Below, piece after piece: positions 31,318-40,214 of a DNA stretch of 64,000 nucleotides. Both the position numbers and the translations under genes were made by a program. This stretch comes from Marinobacter sediminum (lineage in GTDB: Bacteria > Pseudomonadota > Gammaproteobacteria > Pseudomonadales > Oleiphilaceae), in NCBI RefSeq assembly GCF_023657445.1, contig NZ_JAGTWY010000001.1, forward strand, positions 1,612,001 through 1,676,000, read 5' to 3'. The stretch's first letter is position 1. Every line of letters starts with the position of its first letter. Under the pieces are notes generated by a model, which was not told the origin of the DNA, did no database searches, and saw nothing but the letters and a program-made list of their open reading frames with translations.

Positions 31318-31614
31318 TCATTGCCGCTGATTTTTACGAGGCCGGCCGAAAAGCTCTCGCAGCTCATCCTTTGCCGCTTCGAGATGGTCCCGCCTCTCTT
31401 GTGAAAGCTGTTTTCCGGCGCGATTGATGTAAAACGTCAGCATCGACATGGCAGAGCGGTAAGGATCCGATTTGCGCCGAGCACTCTCTTCAGCAGACTT
31501 TTTCAGGGAGCGGGCGATCTCCCCGGGATCTTCAAGAGCAAACACGCCATGCTCAAGGTCCAGGGCATCACTCGATTTGGTGACCTTTTGCGACCACCCC
31601 TCAGACTTAGCCAT
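31318..31614 (-). CDS. DUF3175 domain protein
   Basis: Small basic protein of 98 residues. The motifs WSQKVTKSSDALDLE, IARSLKKSAEESARRK and AMSMLTFYINRAGKQLS match the DUF3175 family, which is of unknown function and common in proteobacteria. No signal peptide or membrane segment is seen, so it is probably cytoplasmic. The ATG at 31614 has GGGAGG 7 bases upstream. It is a single gene between the yghU-like gene and the divergent lipoprotein genes. Confidence 0.8.
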   Translation of the reverse strand: MAKSEGWSQKVTKSSDALDLEHGVFALEDPGEIARSLKKSAEESARRKSDPYRSAMSMLTFYINRAGKQLSQERRDHLEAAKDELRELFGRPRKNQRQ

Positions 31615-31794
31615 AAAGTACCTCCCGACTCTTTCGCCACACATGAGTGTCTTGAAACAAGCATAAAAAAAACATCGAAAAACCTTCTATCCAGACTTTT
31701 ACTGCTATAGTTGCTGTTGATGGTTTTACATATTTTTACAAAATTGTTTCTACCGTCAGCAGACGGGTAATACCGTAGACAGGGGAGTTTACAC

Positions 31795-32172
31795 ATGAAG
31801 CCTCACCGCCTTTTAGCACGTACTCTCATTATTATTGGCCTGACCATGGCACTAATGGCCTGCGCCGGACCGGGTCCGAAGCCGGATAGCCAGCTTCAGT
31901 CAGCTCAGTCCGCCATTCAGCAGGCAGAAGCCGCCGATGCCCGCCAATTCGAACCTGTATTGCTCAACCAGGCCCAGAATAAACTGGCCGATGCTCGTGA
32001 ATTAATCGACCGGGAGCAATACACAGAAGCACAACGACTGTTGGAGAAGGCCGCTGTCGACGCCCAACTCGCCGCTGCACGCTCACAAACCGAAAGAGCG
32101 ACACAGGCCGTGGCTGAGATAAACAGGAGTATCGAAAACCTTCAAAATCGGCTTGAAATGGATGAACAGTAA
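31795..32172 (+). CDS. DUF4398 lipoprotein
   Basis: Protein of 125 residues with a lipoprotein signal peptide ending in the lipobox LMAC (Cys22). The rest is one amphipathic helical segment rich in Ala, Gln and Glu (QSAIQQAEAADARQFEP, LNQAQNKLADARELI), the DUF4398 pattern. It is likely an outer-membrane-anchored periplasmic coiled coil. It is followed after 20 bases by a second DUF4398 lipoprotein with an OmpA domain, so the two form an operon and perhaps a cell-envelope complex. Confidence 0.85.
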   Translation: MKPHRLLARTLIIIGLTMALMACAGPGPKPDSQLQSAQSAIQQAEAADARQFEPVLLNQAQNKLADARELIDREQYTEAQRLLEKAAVDAQLAAARSQTERATQAVAEINRSIENLQNRLEMDEQ

Positions 32173-32192
32173 GCCCTGACAAGGAGATTGAG

Positions 32193-32981
32193 ATGATGAA
32201 GCGTACCCTATCCCTTAGCATCATGGTCGGGCTATTCACACTATTGGCCGGCTGTGCCAGCTCCCCCGCAAACAATGCCAAAATTGAGCAGGCCCGGTCG
32301 ACCTACCTGAGTATCGAGCAGGACCCGAATGTCGCCCGTAGCGGTGCCAGCCAACTGCGTAGTGCCAAAACCCAGCTCGACAGAGCCGAGGCGTTACTGA
32401 AAGACGACGCAGATATTTCGCAGGTTGAACACGCCGCCTACCTTGCCAACCGGCATGCAGAGATTGCGCAACAACAGGGTCTCCGCGCTGCACTGGAAAG
32501 CGAGATCAGTTCTGCGGAAGAGCGCCGCAATGAGATGATGCTGCAGTTGAAAACCGACGAGACTGAGGCACTCCGGGCGCAGATGGAAGCGCTTAAAGCG
32601 GAAAAGACCGACCGCGGCATGGTGCTGACTCTGGGCGATGTGCTGTTCGACCTGAACGAGGCTGAACTGAAAGCGGCCGGAGAGCGCACGGTGGCCCGCC
32701 TCGCAGAATTCATGCTGCAATATGAAAATCGCCGTGTGCGGATTGAAGGCTACACCGACAGTACCGGAGCAGAGGCATACAACCAGCGCTTGTCAGAGCG
32801 TCGTGCCATGTCAGTCTACGATTCGCTGTTGAGTCAGGGCATTTCCAGCAGCCGGGTGGAAGTCGAAGGCTACGGAGAGGCCTATCCCGTAGCAACCAAC
32901 GATACCGGCTATGGGCGTCAGCAAAACCGACGCGTGGAGATCGTGATCTCGGACGAGTCCGGGATGATCGGAGGCCGTTAA
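32193..32981 (+). CDS. DUF4398 / OmpA-family lipoprotein
   Basis: Protein of 262 residues. The signal peptide ends in lipobox LLAGC. A DUF4398 helical part (about 25-120) is followed by an OmpA-like peptidoglycan-binding domain (about 145-255) with LFDLNEAELK, IEGYTDSTGAEAYN and LSERRAMSVYDSLL. It should tie the outer membrane to the cell wall. AAGGAG lies upstream. It pairs with the smaller DUF4398 lipoprotein, which shares the same helical module without the OmpA part. Confidence 0.9.
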   Translation: MMKRTLSLSIMVGLFTLLAGCASSPANNAKIEQARSTYLSIEQDPNVARSGASQLRSAKTQLDRAEALLKDDADISQVEHAAYLANRHAEIAQQQGLRAALESEISSAEERRNEMMLQLKTDETEALRAQMEALKAEKTDRGMVLTLGDVLFDLNEAELKAAGERTVARLAEFMLQYENRRVRIEGYTDSTGAEAYNQRLSERRAMSVYDSLLSQGISSSRVEVEGYGEAYPVATNDTGYGRQQNRRVEIVISDESGMIGGR

Positions 32982-32990
32982 ATCCAACCA

Positions 32991-33022
32991 GGCCCTGCCC
33001 GCATGAGACGCGGGCAGGGCCA
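32991..33022 (+). terminator. GC-rich stem-loop after the OmpA-family gene
   Basis: GGCCCTGCCCGC pairs with GCGGGCAGGGCC around a short loop, starting 10 bases after the stop codon. The following sequence (ATTTATC) has only a weak T run, so termination may be partial or the loop may simply protect the RNA end. Confidence 0.55.
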
Positions 33023-33067
33023 TTTATCGTTGATGTAGCCCGCTGCCGCAAAGCACTCTTTCAATGG

Positions 33068-33460
33068 TTAGCTGTTACCGCCATCCTTTTGCCATTCATC
33101 AACGACCTCTTTTGCCGCCCTGAAGGCCTCTACCCCAGCCGGGACACCGCAATATACGGAACAATGCAGCAAAACATCCTGTATTTCTTCAACAGTACAT
33201 CCATTGCGCAGCGCTCCCAGAACATGAGTTTTCACCTCACCCGATGCTCTCAGCGAAGTGAGTATTGCCAGTGTTACCAGGCTTCGAGTTGATTTCGGGA
33301 GAACACCCTCACTCCATGTTTGGCCCCAGCAATTCTCAATCACCAGATCCTGAAGAGGTTTTGTAAATTCAGTTGCCGATGACATCGCCTTATTCACGTA
33401 CTCATCCCCCAGAACATCCCTTCGAACTTCCAACCCCTTTGAATATTTATCTGAGCTCAT
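33068..33460 (-). CDS. Carboxymuconolactone decarboxylase family protein
   Basis: Protein of 130 residues. The order GLEVRRDVLGDEYVNKA, LPKSTRSLVTLAIL and HVLGALRNGCTVEEIQDVLLHCSVYCGVPAG is the CMD/PcaC family pattern. Some members are 4-carboxymuconolactone decarboxylases and others are AhpD-like thiol oxidoreductases. There is no CxxC pair, which argues against AhpD chemistry. No other protocatechuate pathway genes are nearby, so the substrate is open. It is a single gene. Confidence 0.85.
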   Translation of the reverse strand: MSSDKYSKGLEVRRDVLGDEYVNKAMSSATEFTKPLQDLVIENCWGQTWSEGVLPKSTRSLVTLAILTSLRASGEVKTHVLGALRNGCTVEEIQDVLLHCSVYCGVPAGVEAFRAAKEVVDEWQKDGGNS

Positions 33461-34027
33461 CTTGATTACTTCCCCATTGAAGGCAGACGTGACTTAAACC
33501 CTCTACGCCGAAAGCGGGTCCGACTCATTCGTTCGGTATGCCGCATAGCAGAGAAAGAAAAGATAATGGCATGCAGCGTCCCCTATCACCAGAACAGGCA
33601 AGATGCCGGGTTTGACGCCATACCCCTCTTTCTCAATCAGTCCGGCAATTTCATGAGACGTCTGCACCCTGGGTTCAAAATGCGCATATTCCAGGCTTGC
33701 AAGAGGTGCACCATGCAGTTGCGTCTAAAGCGTTACAACGTCCTCCAGACAGAAAGCCGCACTATAATGATGCAGCTTAAAACGAACGGCCCGCCTAACC
33801 TTCCATCACCCCTCGCTTTCTGTATCTCTATGTTTTTATCAGGGTATTTTTCTATTTTCCAGACCGAAACCCAGGGACGGTATCGGATTCCGGTATGAAA
33901 ACTGCAAGCGGTGTTCTGCAGGGTCCCCTAGTTCAGCAAAGCTTTGCCCTTGCTAAGCGGTTCCCATTCATATGCAAACTTCTGCTGAACTCCTGGACAT
34001 AAGGAAAAACTTATACAGGAGTAGACA
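33461..34027. other. 567-bp gap before the glucosylglycerol genes
   Basis: No convincing gene lies here. An open stretch at 33566-33898 has no ribosome site and no recognisable protein features. A TATAAT occurs at 33763-33768 without a good -35 at normal spacing. The last 100 bases hold the structured leader described separately. I see nothing else. Confidence 0.6.
33930..34014 (+). promoter_or_regulatory. Structured 5' leader upstream of glucosylglycerol-phosphate synthase
   Basis: AGTTCAGCA (33930-33938) pairs with TGCTGAACT (33983-33991). Inside is a perfect 12-bp palindrome GCAAAGCTTTGC (33936-33947), which would compete with the long stem. A second small hairpin, ATAAG/CTTAT (33999-34014), sits just before the CAGGAG ribosome site of the 34028 gene. 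Competing stems so close to the start suggest control of translation or transcript stability, but this is inference from pairing by eye. Confidence 0.45.
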
Positions 34028-36301
34028 ATGCTACTTGCCACCGACCTTGACGGTACCTTTCTTGCGGGTGATCCGGAAAATCGCCTGAAGCTTTATCGAC
34101 TCATCTCGGCTCACCCCGAAATCGATTTAGTGTTTGTTACCGGTCGAGGGCTGGAATCCGTACTACCTCTGCTATCAGATCCGACGATTCCTCAGCCGGA
34201 CTACATTATCTGTGATGTCGGTTGTACGGTGGTACATGGAGCCTCGCAACAGGCGATACAGCCATTGCAGGGCGAAATCGACGAACTCTGGCCAGGTGAG
34301 CAAATGGTCGAGGATGCCCTGTCCTCAATCGAAGGCTTGCAGCGTCAGGAAGTGCCCCAGGAACGCCGCGTCTCTTATTTCTGCCACAGCGACCTGGTCG
34401 GCGAAGACATGATGGCACGCGCGGAAGCATTGTCCTGTGATGTACTGTTCTCGGCGGGAAAGTACCTGGACATACTGCCGCAGGGCGTTAACAAGGGACA
34501 TACCCTGTCCCGCCTGGTCGAACACCTGGGTATTGATCCGGAAGCGGTGCTGGTTGCCGGTGACACCCTGAACGATTTATCGATGTATCAACACGGCTTC
34601 AAGGGTGTCTGTGTCGGCGAATCCGAGACAGGGCTGTTGGATGCGACCGAACAAAAGGCGCGGGTGTTTCATGCCGGGGCAACTGGCTGTGGGGGCATTC
34701 TGGAGGCTGTCGAACATTTCGGTTACCTGGGTCATTTGGGTATTGAAGCCGAAGCGCCGGACTACATGAACAGGGGCAAATCGGACCTGGTGATTGTCTA
34801 CCACCGTCTGCCGTATGAAGAGGTTGTTGAGAATGGTGAGTTGATTCGACGTCGACCCAAATCGCCGAACGGCATCATTCCTACGCTGTTAAGCTTTTTT
34901 GCCGATGGCAAGGCCGGTTCCTGGGTGGCCTGGTCGATCGATGATCCCGATCTGGGCCCCTTTCAGACCCATACGGAAGTGGATACCGGCCGCTACGAAA
35001 AACTGGTCGCGGCACGGGTGGCATTGAGCAAGGAAGACGTTGATATCTTCTACAAGAGGTTCTCAAAAGAGGCCTTCTGGCCCACCTTACATACCTTCTG
35101 GGAGCGTGCCACCTTCCGGGACGATCACTGGCAGGTGTTCCTCAAGGTCAATAAACTGTTTGCAGAGCGCACCGCAGAGGAAGCGGCAGAAAACGCCGTC
35201 GTCTGGATCCACGATTACAACCTTTGGATGGTGCCGGCATTCCTGCGCGAGATGCGCCCCGACCTCACCATCGCCTTCTTCCATCACACCTATTTCCCTT
35301 CAGCGGATGTGTTCAACGTTCTGCCCTGGCGCCGTGAAATCATTGGCAGCCTGCTGCAGTGCGACCATATTGGTTTCCATATCCCCAGGCAGGCCGAGAA
35401 CTTTGTGGATGTCGCCAGAGGTGTAACCCCTCTGGAGGTCACTCAGAAGATGGGTTGTGCACCCCGCTTTCTGACCTATGGGTGTGCGGTTGGTCTTGAT
35501 GAAATGAGTACCGAAATCACGGTGAATGACCGCAAGATCGGCCTGGGCGCGCACCCGGTCGGACTCGACCTGAACCGCGTTCGTGGTGCCCTGTCTGATC
35601 AGAATGTCGTCGCGCGGATGGAAACCCTGCGTAAAGAACTGATGGATGTTCGGCTGATCCTGTCGGTGGAACGTCTCGACTTCACCAAAGGCATTATCGA
35701 GAAGCTGGATGCCTACGAGCGCATGCTGGACGAACATCCAGAGCTGGCAACCAAGGTCACCCTGATGATGGTCTGTGTGCCGGCTGCTGCGGGGATGACC
35801 ATATACGAGGAACTGCTGTCGCAGATCGAACAGACGGTCGGGCGCATTAACGGGAAATTTGCGCAGGTCGGATGGACTCCGGTGCAGTTCTTTTTCCGCG
35901 CCCTGCCCTTCGAAGAACTGGTGGCCTACTACACCATGGCGGATGTCATGTGGATTACGCCGCTGCGGGATGGTTTGAACCTGGTCGCGAAAGAATACAT
36001 CGCGGCTCAGGGATTGACCAAAGGCAGCGGCGTGCTGGTTCTGTCCGAGTTTGCAGGCGCGGCGGCCGAACTGCGCGGTGCCATTCTGGCCAACCCGCAT
36101 CACCCCCAGGACCTGGCAGATACCTGCTACTACGCACTGGCAATCAGCCGTAGCGAAGCCCGGAACCGACTGAGCGAAGCCTTTGAAGCAGTGAGTCGTT
36201 ACGACATCGACTATTGGGGCCGGGAGTTCATCAACTCGGTTGAGCAGCGGCGTGCAACGAAGCTGGAAAAGATCGTGCCTTTAGGCGATTTCGCGGCGTG
36301 A
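34028..36301 (+). CDS. Bifunctional glucosylglycerol-phosphate phosphatase/synthase
   Basis: Protein of 757 residues in two parts. Residues 1-250 are a HAD phosphatase of the sucrose-phosphatase type (TDLDGTFLAGD at 5-15, and VAGDTLNDLSM). Residues from about 255 are a GT20 glycosyltransferase close to trehalose-6-phosphate synthase but of the glucosylglycerol-phosphate type (LVIVYHRLPYEE, FFHHTYFPSADVFNVLPWR, SVERLDFTKG, PLRDGLNLVAKEY). It should join ADP-glucose and glycerol-3-phosphate, then dephosphorylate the product to the osmolyte glucosylglycerol. A CAGGAG site precedes the ATG. It is followed by a GH13_18 phosphorylase in the same direction. Confidence 0.9.
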   Translation: MLLATDLDGTFLAGDPENRLKLYRLISAHPEIDLVFVTGRGLESVLPLLSDPTIPQPDYIICDVGCTVVHGASQQAIQPLQGEIDELWPGEQMVEDALSSIEGLQRQEVPQERRVSYFCHSDLVGEDMMARAEALSCDVLFSAGKYLDILPQGVNKGHTLSRLVEHLGIDPEAVLVAGDTLNDLSMYQHGFKGVCVGESETGLLDATEQKARVFHAGATGCGGILEAVEHFGYLGHLGIEAEAPDYMNRGKSDLVIVYHRLPYEEVVENGELIRRRPKSPNGIIPTLLSFFADGKAGSWVAWSIDDPDLGPFQTHTEVDTGRYEKLVAARVALSKEDVDIFYKRFSKEAFWPTLHTFWERATFRDDHWQVFLKVNKLFAERTAEEAAENAVVWIHDYNLWMVPAFLREMRPDLTIAFFHHTYFPSADVFNVLPWRREIIGSLLQCDHIGFHIPRQAENFVDVARGVTPLEVTQKMGCAPRFLTYGCAVGLDEMSTEITVNDRKIGLGAHPVGLDLNRVRGALSDQNVVARMETLRKELMDVRLILSVERLDFTKGIIEKLDAYERMLDEHPELATKVTLMMVCVPAAAGMTIYEELLSQIEQTVGRINGKFAQVGWTPVQFFFRALPFEELVAYYTMADVMWITPLRDGLNLVAKEYIAAQGLTKGSGVLVLSEFAGAAAELRGAILANPHHPQDLADTCYYALAISRSEARNRLSEAFEAVSRYDIDYWGREFINSVEQRRATKLEKIVPLGDFAA

Positions 36302-36368
36302 TCTGACAAAACGCCGGGGCCGGAACACATCCCTGCGCCGGCATCCATTCAATCCAGGAGCCAAACGC

Positions 36369-37811
36369 ATGCTGCTAAAAAATGCAGTGCAGCTGATCTG
36401 TTACCCAGATCGAATCGGCAATGACCTGAAAGACCTCTATACCGTCGTCGACAAACATCTGTCAGAGGCCATCGGTGGGCTGCATATCCTGCCGTTTTTT
36501 CCCTCCAATGCCGATGGCGGGTTTTCACCGTTAACCCATAAGGAAGTAGATCCGGATTTTGGCACCTGGGATGACATTGAAGCCTTCACGCAGAAGTACG
36601 ATTTATGCGTCGACCTGACAGTAAATCATATTTCCGATGAGTCCCCCGAGTTCAAGGACTTCATCGCCAAAGGCTTTAACTCGGAGTATGCCGATCTCTT
36701 TGTTCATGTGGACAAATTTGGTGAGATCTCCCCGGACGACATGGCCAAGATTCACATTCGCAAGGAGAAGGAACCCTTCCGCGAAGTCACGCTTGCGGAT
36801 GGTACAAAAACCCGAGTCTGGTGCACGTTCACCGAACAGCAGATTGATCTGAATTATGACTCCGACCAGGCTTACAGCCTGATGGAAAGCTACATCGGCT
36901 TTCTCACGTCAAAAGGCGTTAATCTGCTGAGGCTTGATGCCTTCGGCTACACCACCAAACGCATCGGAACCAGCTGCTTTCTGGTTGAGCCGGAGGTCTA
37001 CCGGATTCTCGACTGGATTAACCAGGTAGCCTTCAAACACGGCGCGGAATGCTTGCCGGAAGTCCACGACCACACCAGTTACCAGTATGCGATCAGCCGA
37101 CGCAACATGCACCCATACGGCTTTGCGCTGCCGCCGTTGCTGCTCTACTCGCTGCTGGACGCCAATAGTGTGTATCTGAAGAACTGGCTGCGCATGTGCC
37201 CACGCAATATGGTCACGGTTCTGGACACACACGATGGTATCTGTATTCCGGATGTCGAAGGGGTGTTGCCGGATGAAAAAATCAAAGTACTCATCGACAA
37301 CATCGATGCGCGCAGTGCGGACCCTATCATGCGGCGCTCAGCGGCCAACATCCACAGCGTGGGCGCGATCTATCAGCTTACCTGTACGTTCTATGACGCG
37401 CTTATGCAAAACGATGATGCCTACATTGCCGCCCGGGCGATCCAGTTTTTCACTCCGGGCATTCCACAGGTTTACTACGTTGGGCTGCTTGCAGGGTGCA
37501 ATGACCACGAGCTGATGGAGCAAAGCGGAGAGCTGCGGGATATTAATCGTCACTACTACAGTCTGGACGAAGTGGAACAGGAGTTTCAAAAGCCGGTCGT
37601 GCAACGCCTGCTGAGCTTGATGAAGTTCCGCAGTAATTACCCGGCCTTCGACGGCCATTTTGAACTGAACTACTCCAACAGTTCCAGCGTCGCCATGGCA
37701 TGGCGCCATGGCGACTATTACTGCCATCTCTTCGTCGACCTGAACTTCAAGACAGTAAAAATCGACTATTACGATGTCGACAGCGCGCAGACGAAAAGTC
37801 TGCCCTGCTGA
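36369..37811 (+). CDS. GH13_18 phosphorylase, probably glucosylglycerol phosphorylase
   Basis: Protein of 480 residues of the sucrose phosphorylase subfamily. Predicted catalytic residues are the nucleophile Asp190 (LLRLDAFGY), acid/base Glu231 (CLPEVHD) and Asp289 (LDTHDG). Family members split sucrose, sucrose-6-phosphate or glucosylglycerol with phosphate. I recall that a Marinobacter adhaerens member is a characterised glucosylglycerol phosphorylase. The location 67 bases after the glucosylglycerol synthase supports that specificity: release of glucose-1-phosphate and glycerol when the osmolyte is no longer needed. AGGAG precedes the ATG. Sucrose remains an alternative substrate. Confidence 0.87.
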   Translation: MLLKNAVQLICYPDRIGNDLKDLYTVVDKHLSEAIGGLHILPFFPSNADGGFSPLTHKEVDPDFGTWDDIEAFTQKYDLCVDLTVNHISDESPEFKDFIAKGFNSEYADLFVHVDKFGEISPDDMAKIHIRKEKEPFREVTLADGTKTRVWCTFTEQQIDLNYDSDQAYSLMESYIGFLTSKGVNLLRLDAFGYTTKRIGTSCFLVEPEVYRILDWINQVAFKHGAECLPEVHDHTSYQYAISRRNMHPYGFALPPLLLYSLLDANSVYLKNWLRMCPRNMVTVLDTHDGICIPDVEGVLPDEKIKVLIDNIDARSADPIMRRSAANIHSVGAIYQLTCTFYDALMQNDDAYIAARAIQFFTPGIPQVYYVGLLAGCNDHELMEQSGELRDINRHYYSLDEVEQEFQKPVVQRLLSLMKFRSNYPAFDGHFELNYSNSSSVAMAWRHGDYYCHLFVDLNFKTVKIDYYDVDSAQTKSLPC

Positions 37812-37841
37812 GCCAGGCGAGGGCCGCGGTTAAGCAGCTTT

Positions 37842-40025
37842 TTAGCTCGCCCTCGCAGCTCGCGCTGCGTGCAGTTTCTTATAGCTATCGATCAGGCGCA
37901 GGTGTTTATCCAGGCCATCCAGTTGCGTATTGGTTGGAGTAAGACCGTAAAAGCGAACACTGCCATCAACCGAGCCAACCACGGCATCCATGGTCTGTTC
38001 ACCAAACATGCGCCGGAAGTTGGCCAGATAGTCTTCCAGCTCAAGCTCCTCATCGAGGATGACTTCCAGTACGGCATTTACCGCCCGGTAAAACAGTCCC
38101 CGTTCGACCGTGTTGTCGTTGAACTGCAAAAACATGTCGACGAATTCGAGCGCTTCTTCATGCCATTGCAGTGCCAGGCAGATCAGCAGCTTCAGCTCGA
38201 GGATCGTCAACTGACCCCACACGGTATTCTCATCAAACTCGATGCCGATCAGGCTGGTGATCGTCATGTAGTTATCAAGCTGGCTTGCTTCCAGCCGCTC
38301 CGCCAGATCAGCCAGTTGGTCATCACTCAGGGTATGGAGGTTCAGGATGTCTTCGCGGTAGTCCAGGGCCATGTTGGTGTTATCCATAATCAGGTCCTCG
38401 ACGGGGTAAACCTCCGAATAGCCTGGCACCAGAATACGGCAGGTTGGCGCGCCCAGGTCCTCATACACGGCCACGTAGACCTCTTTACCCAGTTCCTCGA
38501 GGATCCGGAACAAACCGGTAGCCTCTTCTTCGTTGGTGCCTGAGAAGTCCCAGTCGCGGAATTCATAATCCTGCTTGGCACTGAAGAAGCGCCAGGAAAC
38601 CACCCCGGTGGAATCGATAAAGTGCTCAACAAAGTTGTTAGGCTCAGACACAGCAAGACTGTTGAACGTGGGCGCAGGCACATCGTTCAGGCCCTCAAAG
38701 CTGCGACCCTGCATCAACTCGGTCAGGCTGCGCTCCAGTGCTACCTCAAAGCTCGGGTGTGCACCGAAGGACGCGAACACGCCGCCGGTTCTCGGGTTCA
38801 TCAAGGTGACACACATGACCGGGAACTGACCACCCAGTGACGCATCCTTGACCAGAATCGGGAACCCCTGCTTTTCCAGCGCCTCAATACCTTCGAGAAT
38901 GTCAGGGTATTTCCGGAGCACCTCCAGGGGTACATCCGGCAGGGCAATTTCCTCTTCGATGATCTGCCGTTTCACGGCCCGCTCAAAGATCTCCGACAGG
39001 CACTGCACTTGGGCCTCAAACAGCGTATTGCCCGCGCTCATGCCATTGCTCAGGAACAGGTTCTCAATCAGGTTCGAGGGGAAATACACCACCTGCCCGT
39101 CCGATTGGCGAACAAAGGGCAAAGAGCAAATACCACGCTCAGTCTTACCGGAGTTGGTGTCGATCAGGTTTGAACCGGCCAGCTCACCGTCCGGGTTATA
39201 GATGTCCAGGCAGTAGTCATCGAGAATGTCCGTCGGCAGCTCGTCATCCAGCCCCGGCTTGAACCATTTCTCGTTCGGATAATGAACAAACTCACTGTTG
39301 GCGATGTCCTCACCAAAGAACTGATCGTTGTAGAAGAAATTACAGTTCAGACGCTCAATAAACTCGCCCAGCGCCGAACACAAAGCGCTTTCCTTGGTCG
39401 CCCCCTTGCCATTGGTGAAGCACATGGGTGAGGCCGCATCGCGAATGTGCAGCGACCAGACATGAGGCACAATGTTGCGCCAGGACGCGATCTCAATCTT
39501 CATACCGAGATCCGCCAGAATACCGGTCATGTTGGCGATGGTTTGCTCAAGCGGCAGGTCCTTCCCTTCGATGTAAGTGCTGGCCTCACTATCCGGCTCC
39601 ACCATCAGCAAGGCTTGCGCGTCCTGATCCAGACTTTCGACGGTTTCAATCTGGAACTCAGGGCCGGTTTGCACCACCTTCTTGACCGTGCAGCGGTCGA
39701 TCGAACGCAGAATGCCTTGCCGGTCTTTTTCAGAAAGGTCCTCAGGCAACTCAACCTGAATCTTGAAAATCTGGTTGTAGCGGTTTTCAGGGTCGACAAT
39801 GTTGTTCTGCGACAGGCGGATATTGTTCGTGGGAATATCACGCGCCAGACAGTAAACCCGGACAAAATAGGCCGCACACAGCGCCGATGACGCCAGGAAG
39901 TAGTCGAAGGGACTGGGCGCCGAACCGTCGCCTTTGTACCGAATAGGCTGGTCCGTGATGACGGTGAAGTCGTCAAACTTGGCTTCTAGTCGGAGGTTGT
40001 CGAGAAAGTTGACGTTGATTTCCAT
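37842..40025 (-). CDS. OsmC-domain / YcaO-domain fusion protein
   Basis: Protein of 727 residues. Residues 1-140 are an OsmC-like fold (ITDQPIRYKGDGSAPSPFDYFLASSALCAAYFV). From about 155 to 560 it is a YcaO ATP-dependent cyclodehydratase-like domain (GKGATKESALCSALGEFIERL and the C-terminal ATP-binding parts). The rest is helical, TPR-like. YcaO enzymes activate amide backbones, and E. coli YcaO affects RimO-mediated methylthiolation of S12. The OsmC domain usually handles peroxides through paired cysteines; only Cys49 is well placed here and I do not see the second. No precursor peptide gene is evident nearby. It converges on the phosphorylase gene. Confidence 0.88.
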   Translation of the reverse strand: MEINVNFLDNLRLEAKFDDFTVITDQPIRYKGDGSAPSPFDYFLASSALCAAYFVRVYCLARDIPTNNIRLSQNNIVDPENRYNQIFKIQVELPEDLSEKDRQGILRSIDRCTVKKVVQTGPEFQIETVESLDQDAQALLMVEPDSEASTYIEGKDLPLEQTIANMTGILADLGMKIEIASWRNIVPHVWSLHIRDAASPMCFTNGKGATKESALCSALGEFIERLNCNFFYNDQFFGEDIANSEFVHYPNEKWFKPGLDDELPTDILDDYCLDIYNPDGELAGSNLIDTNSGKTERGICSLPFVRQSDGQVVYFPSNLIENLFLSNGMSAGNTLFEAQVQCLSEIFERAVKRQIIEEEIALPDVPLEVLRKYPDILEGIEALEKQGFPILVKDASLGGQFPVMCVTLMNPRTGGVFASFGAHPSFEVALERSLTELMQGRSFEGLNDVPAPTFNSLAVSEPNNFVEHFIDSTGVVSWRFFSAKQDYEFRDWDFSGTNEEEATGLFRILEELGKEVYVAVYEDLGAPTCRILVPGYSEVYPVEDLIMDNTNMALDYREDILNLHTLSDDQLADLAERLEASQLDNYMTITSLIGIEFDENTVWGQLTILELKLLICLALQWHEEALEFVDMFLQFNDNTVERGLFYRAVNAVLEVILDEELELEDYLANFRRMFGEQTMDAVVGSVDGSVRFYGLTPTNTQLDGLDKHLRLIDSYKKLHAARAARAS

Positions 40026-40214
40026 TGCGGGAGCACCAGGATAGGAGAATTTGGCGAGCCGTAAGGCTTAAACCCGCCATTATCCAGTTTTTACGGCGCT
40101 TCGTCTCGGTCGCTTGTTAAACAACTTCCGGGCTAACCCATTTTTTCAACGAGCTATGGCCTCTGAGTTGAGGCTGTGCCGTTACTTCCGGATATCGACT
40201 AACTGGCGCACACC

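Noticed and set aside
31173..31427. Open stretch of 84 codons between yghU-like and DUF3175 genes
   Set aside because: It overlaps the end of the well-supported DUF3175 gene on the other strand and has no coding signs.
33566..33898. Open stretch of 110 codons on the plus strand before the glucosylglycerol genes
   Set aside because: No ribosome site, unusual amino acid mix, no family pattern; likely non-coding upstream DNA.
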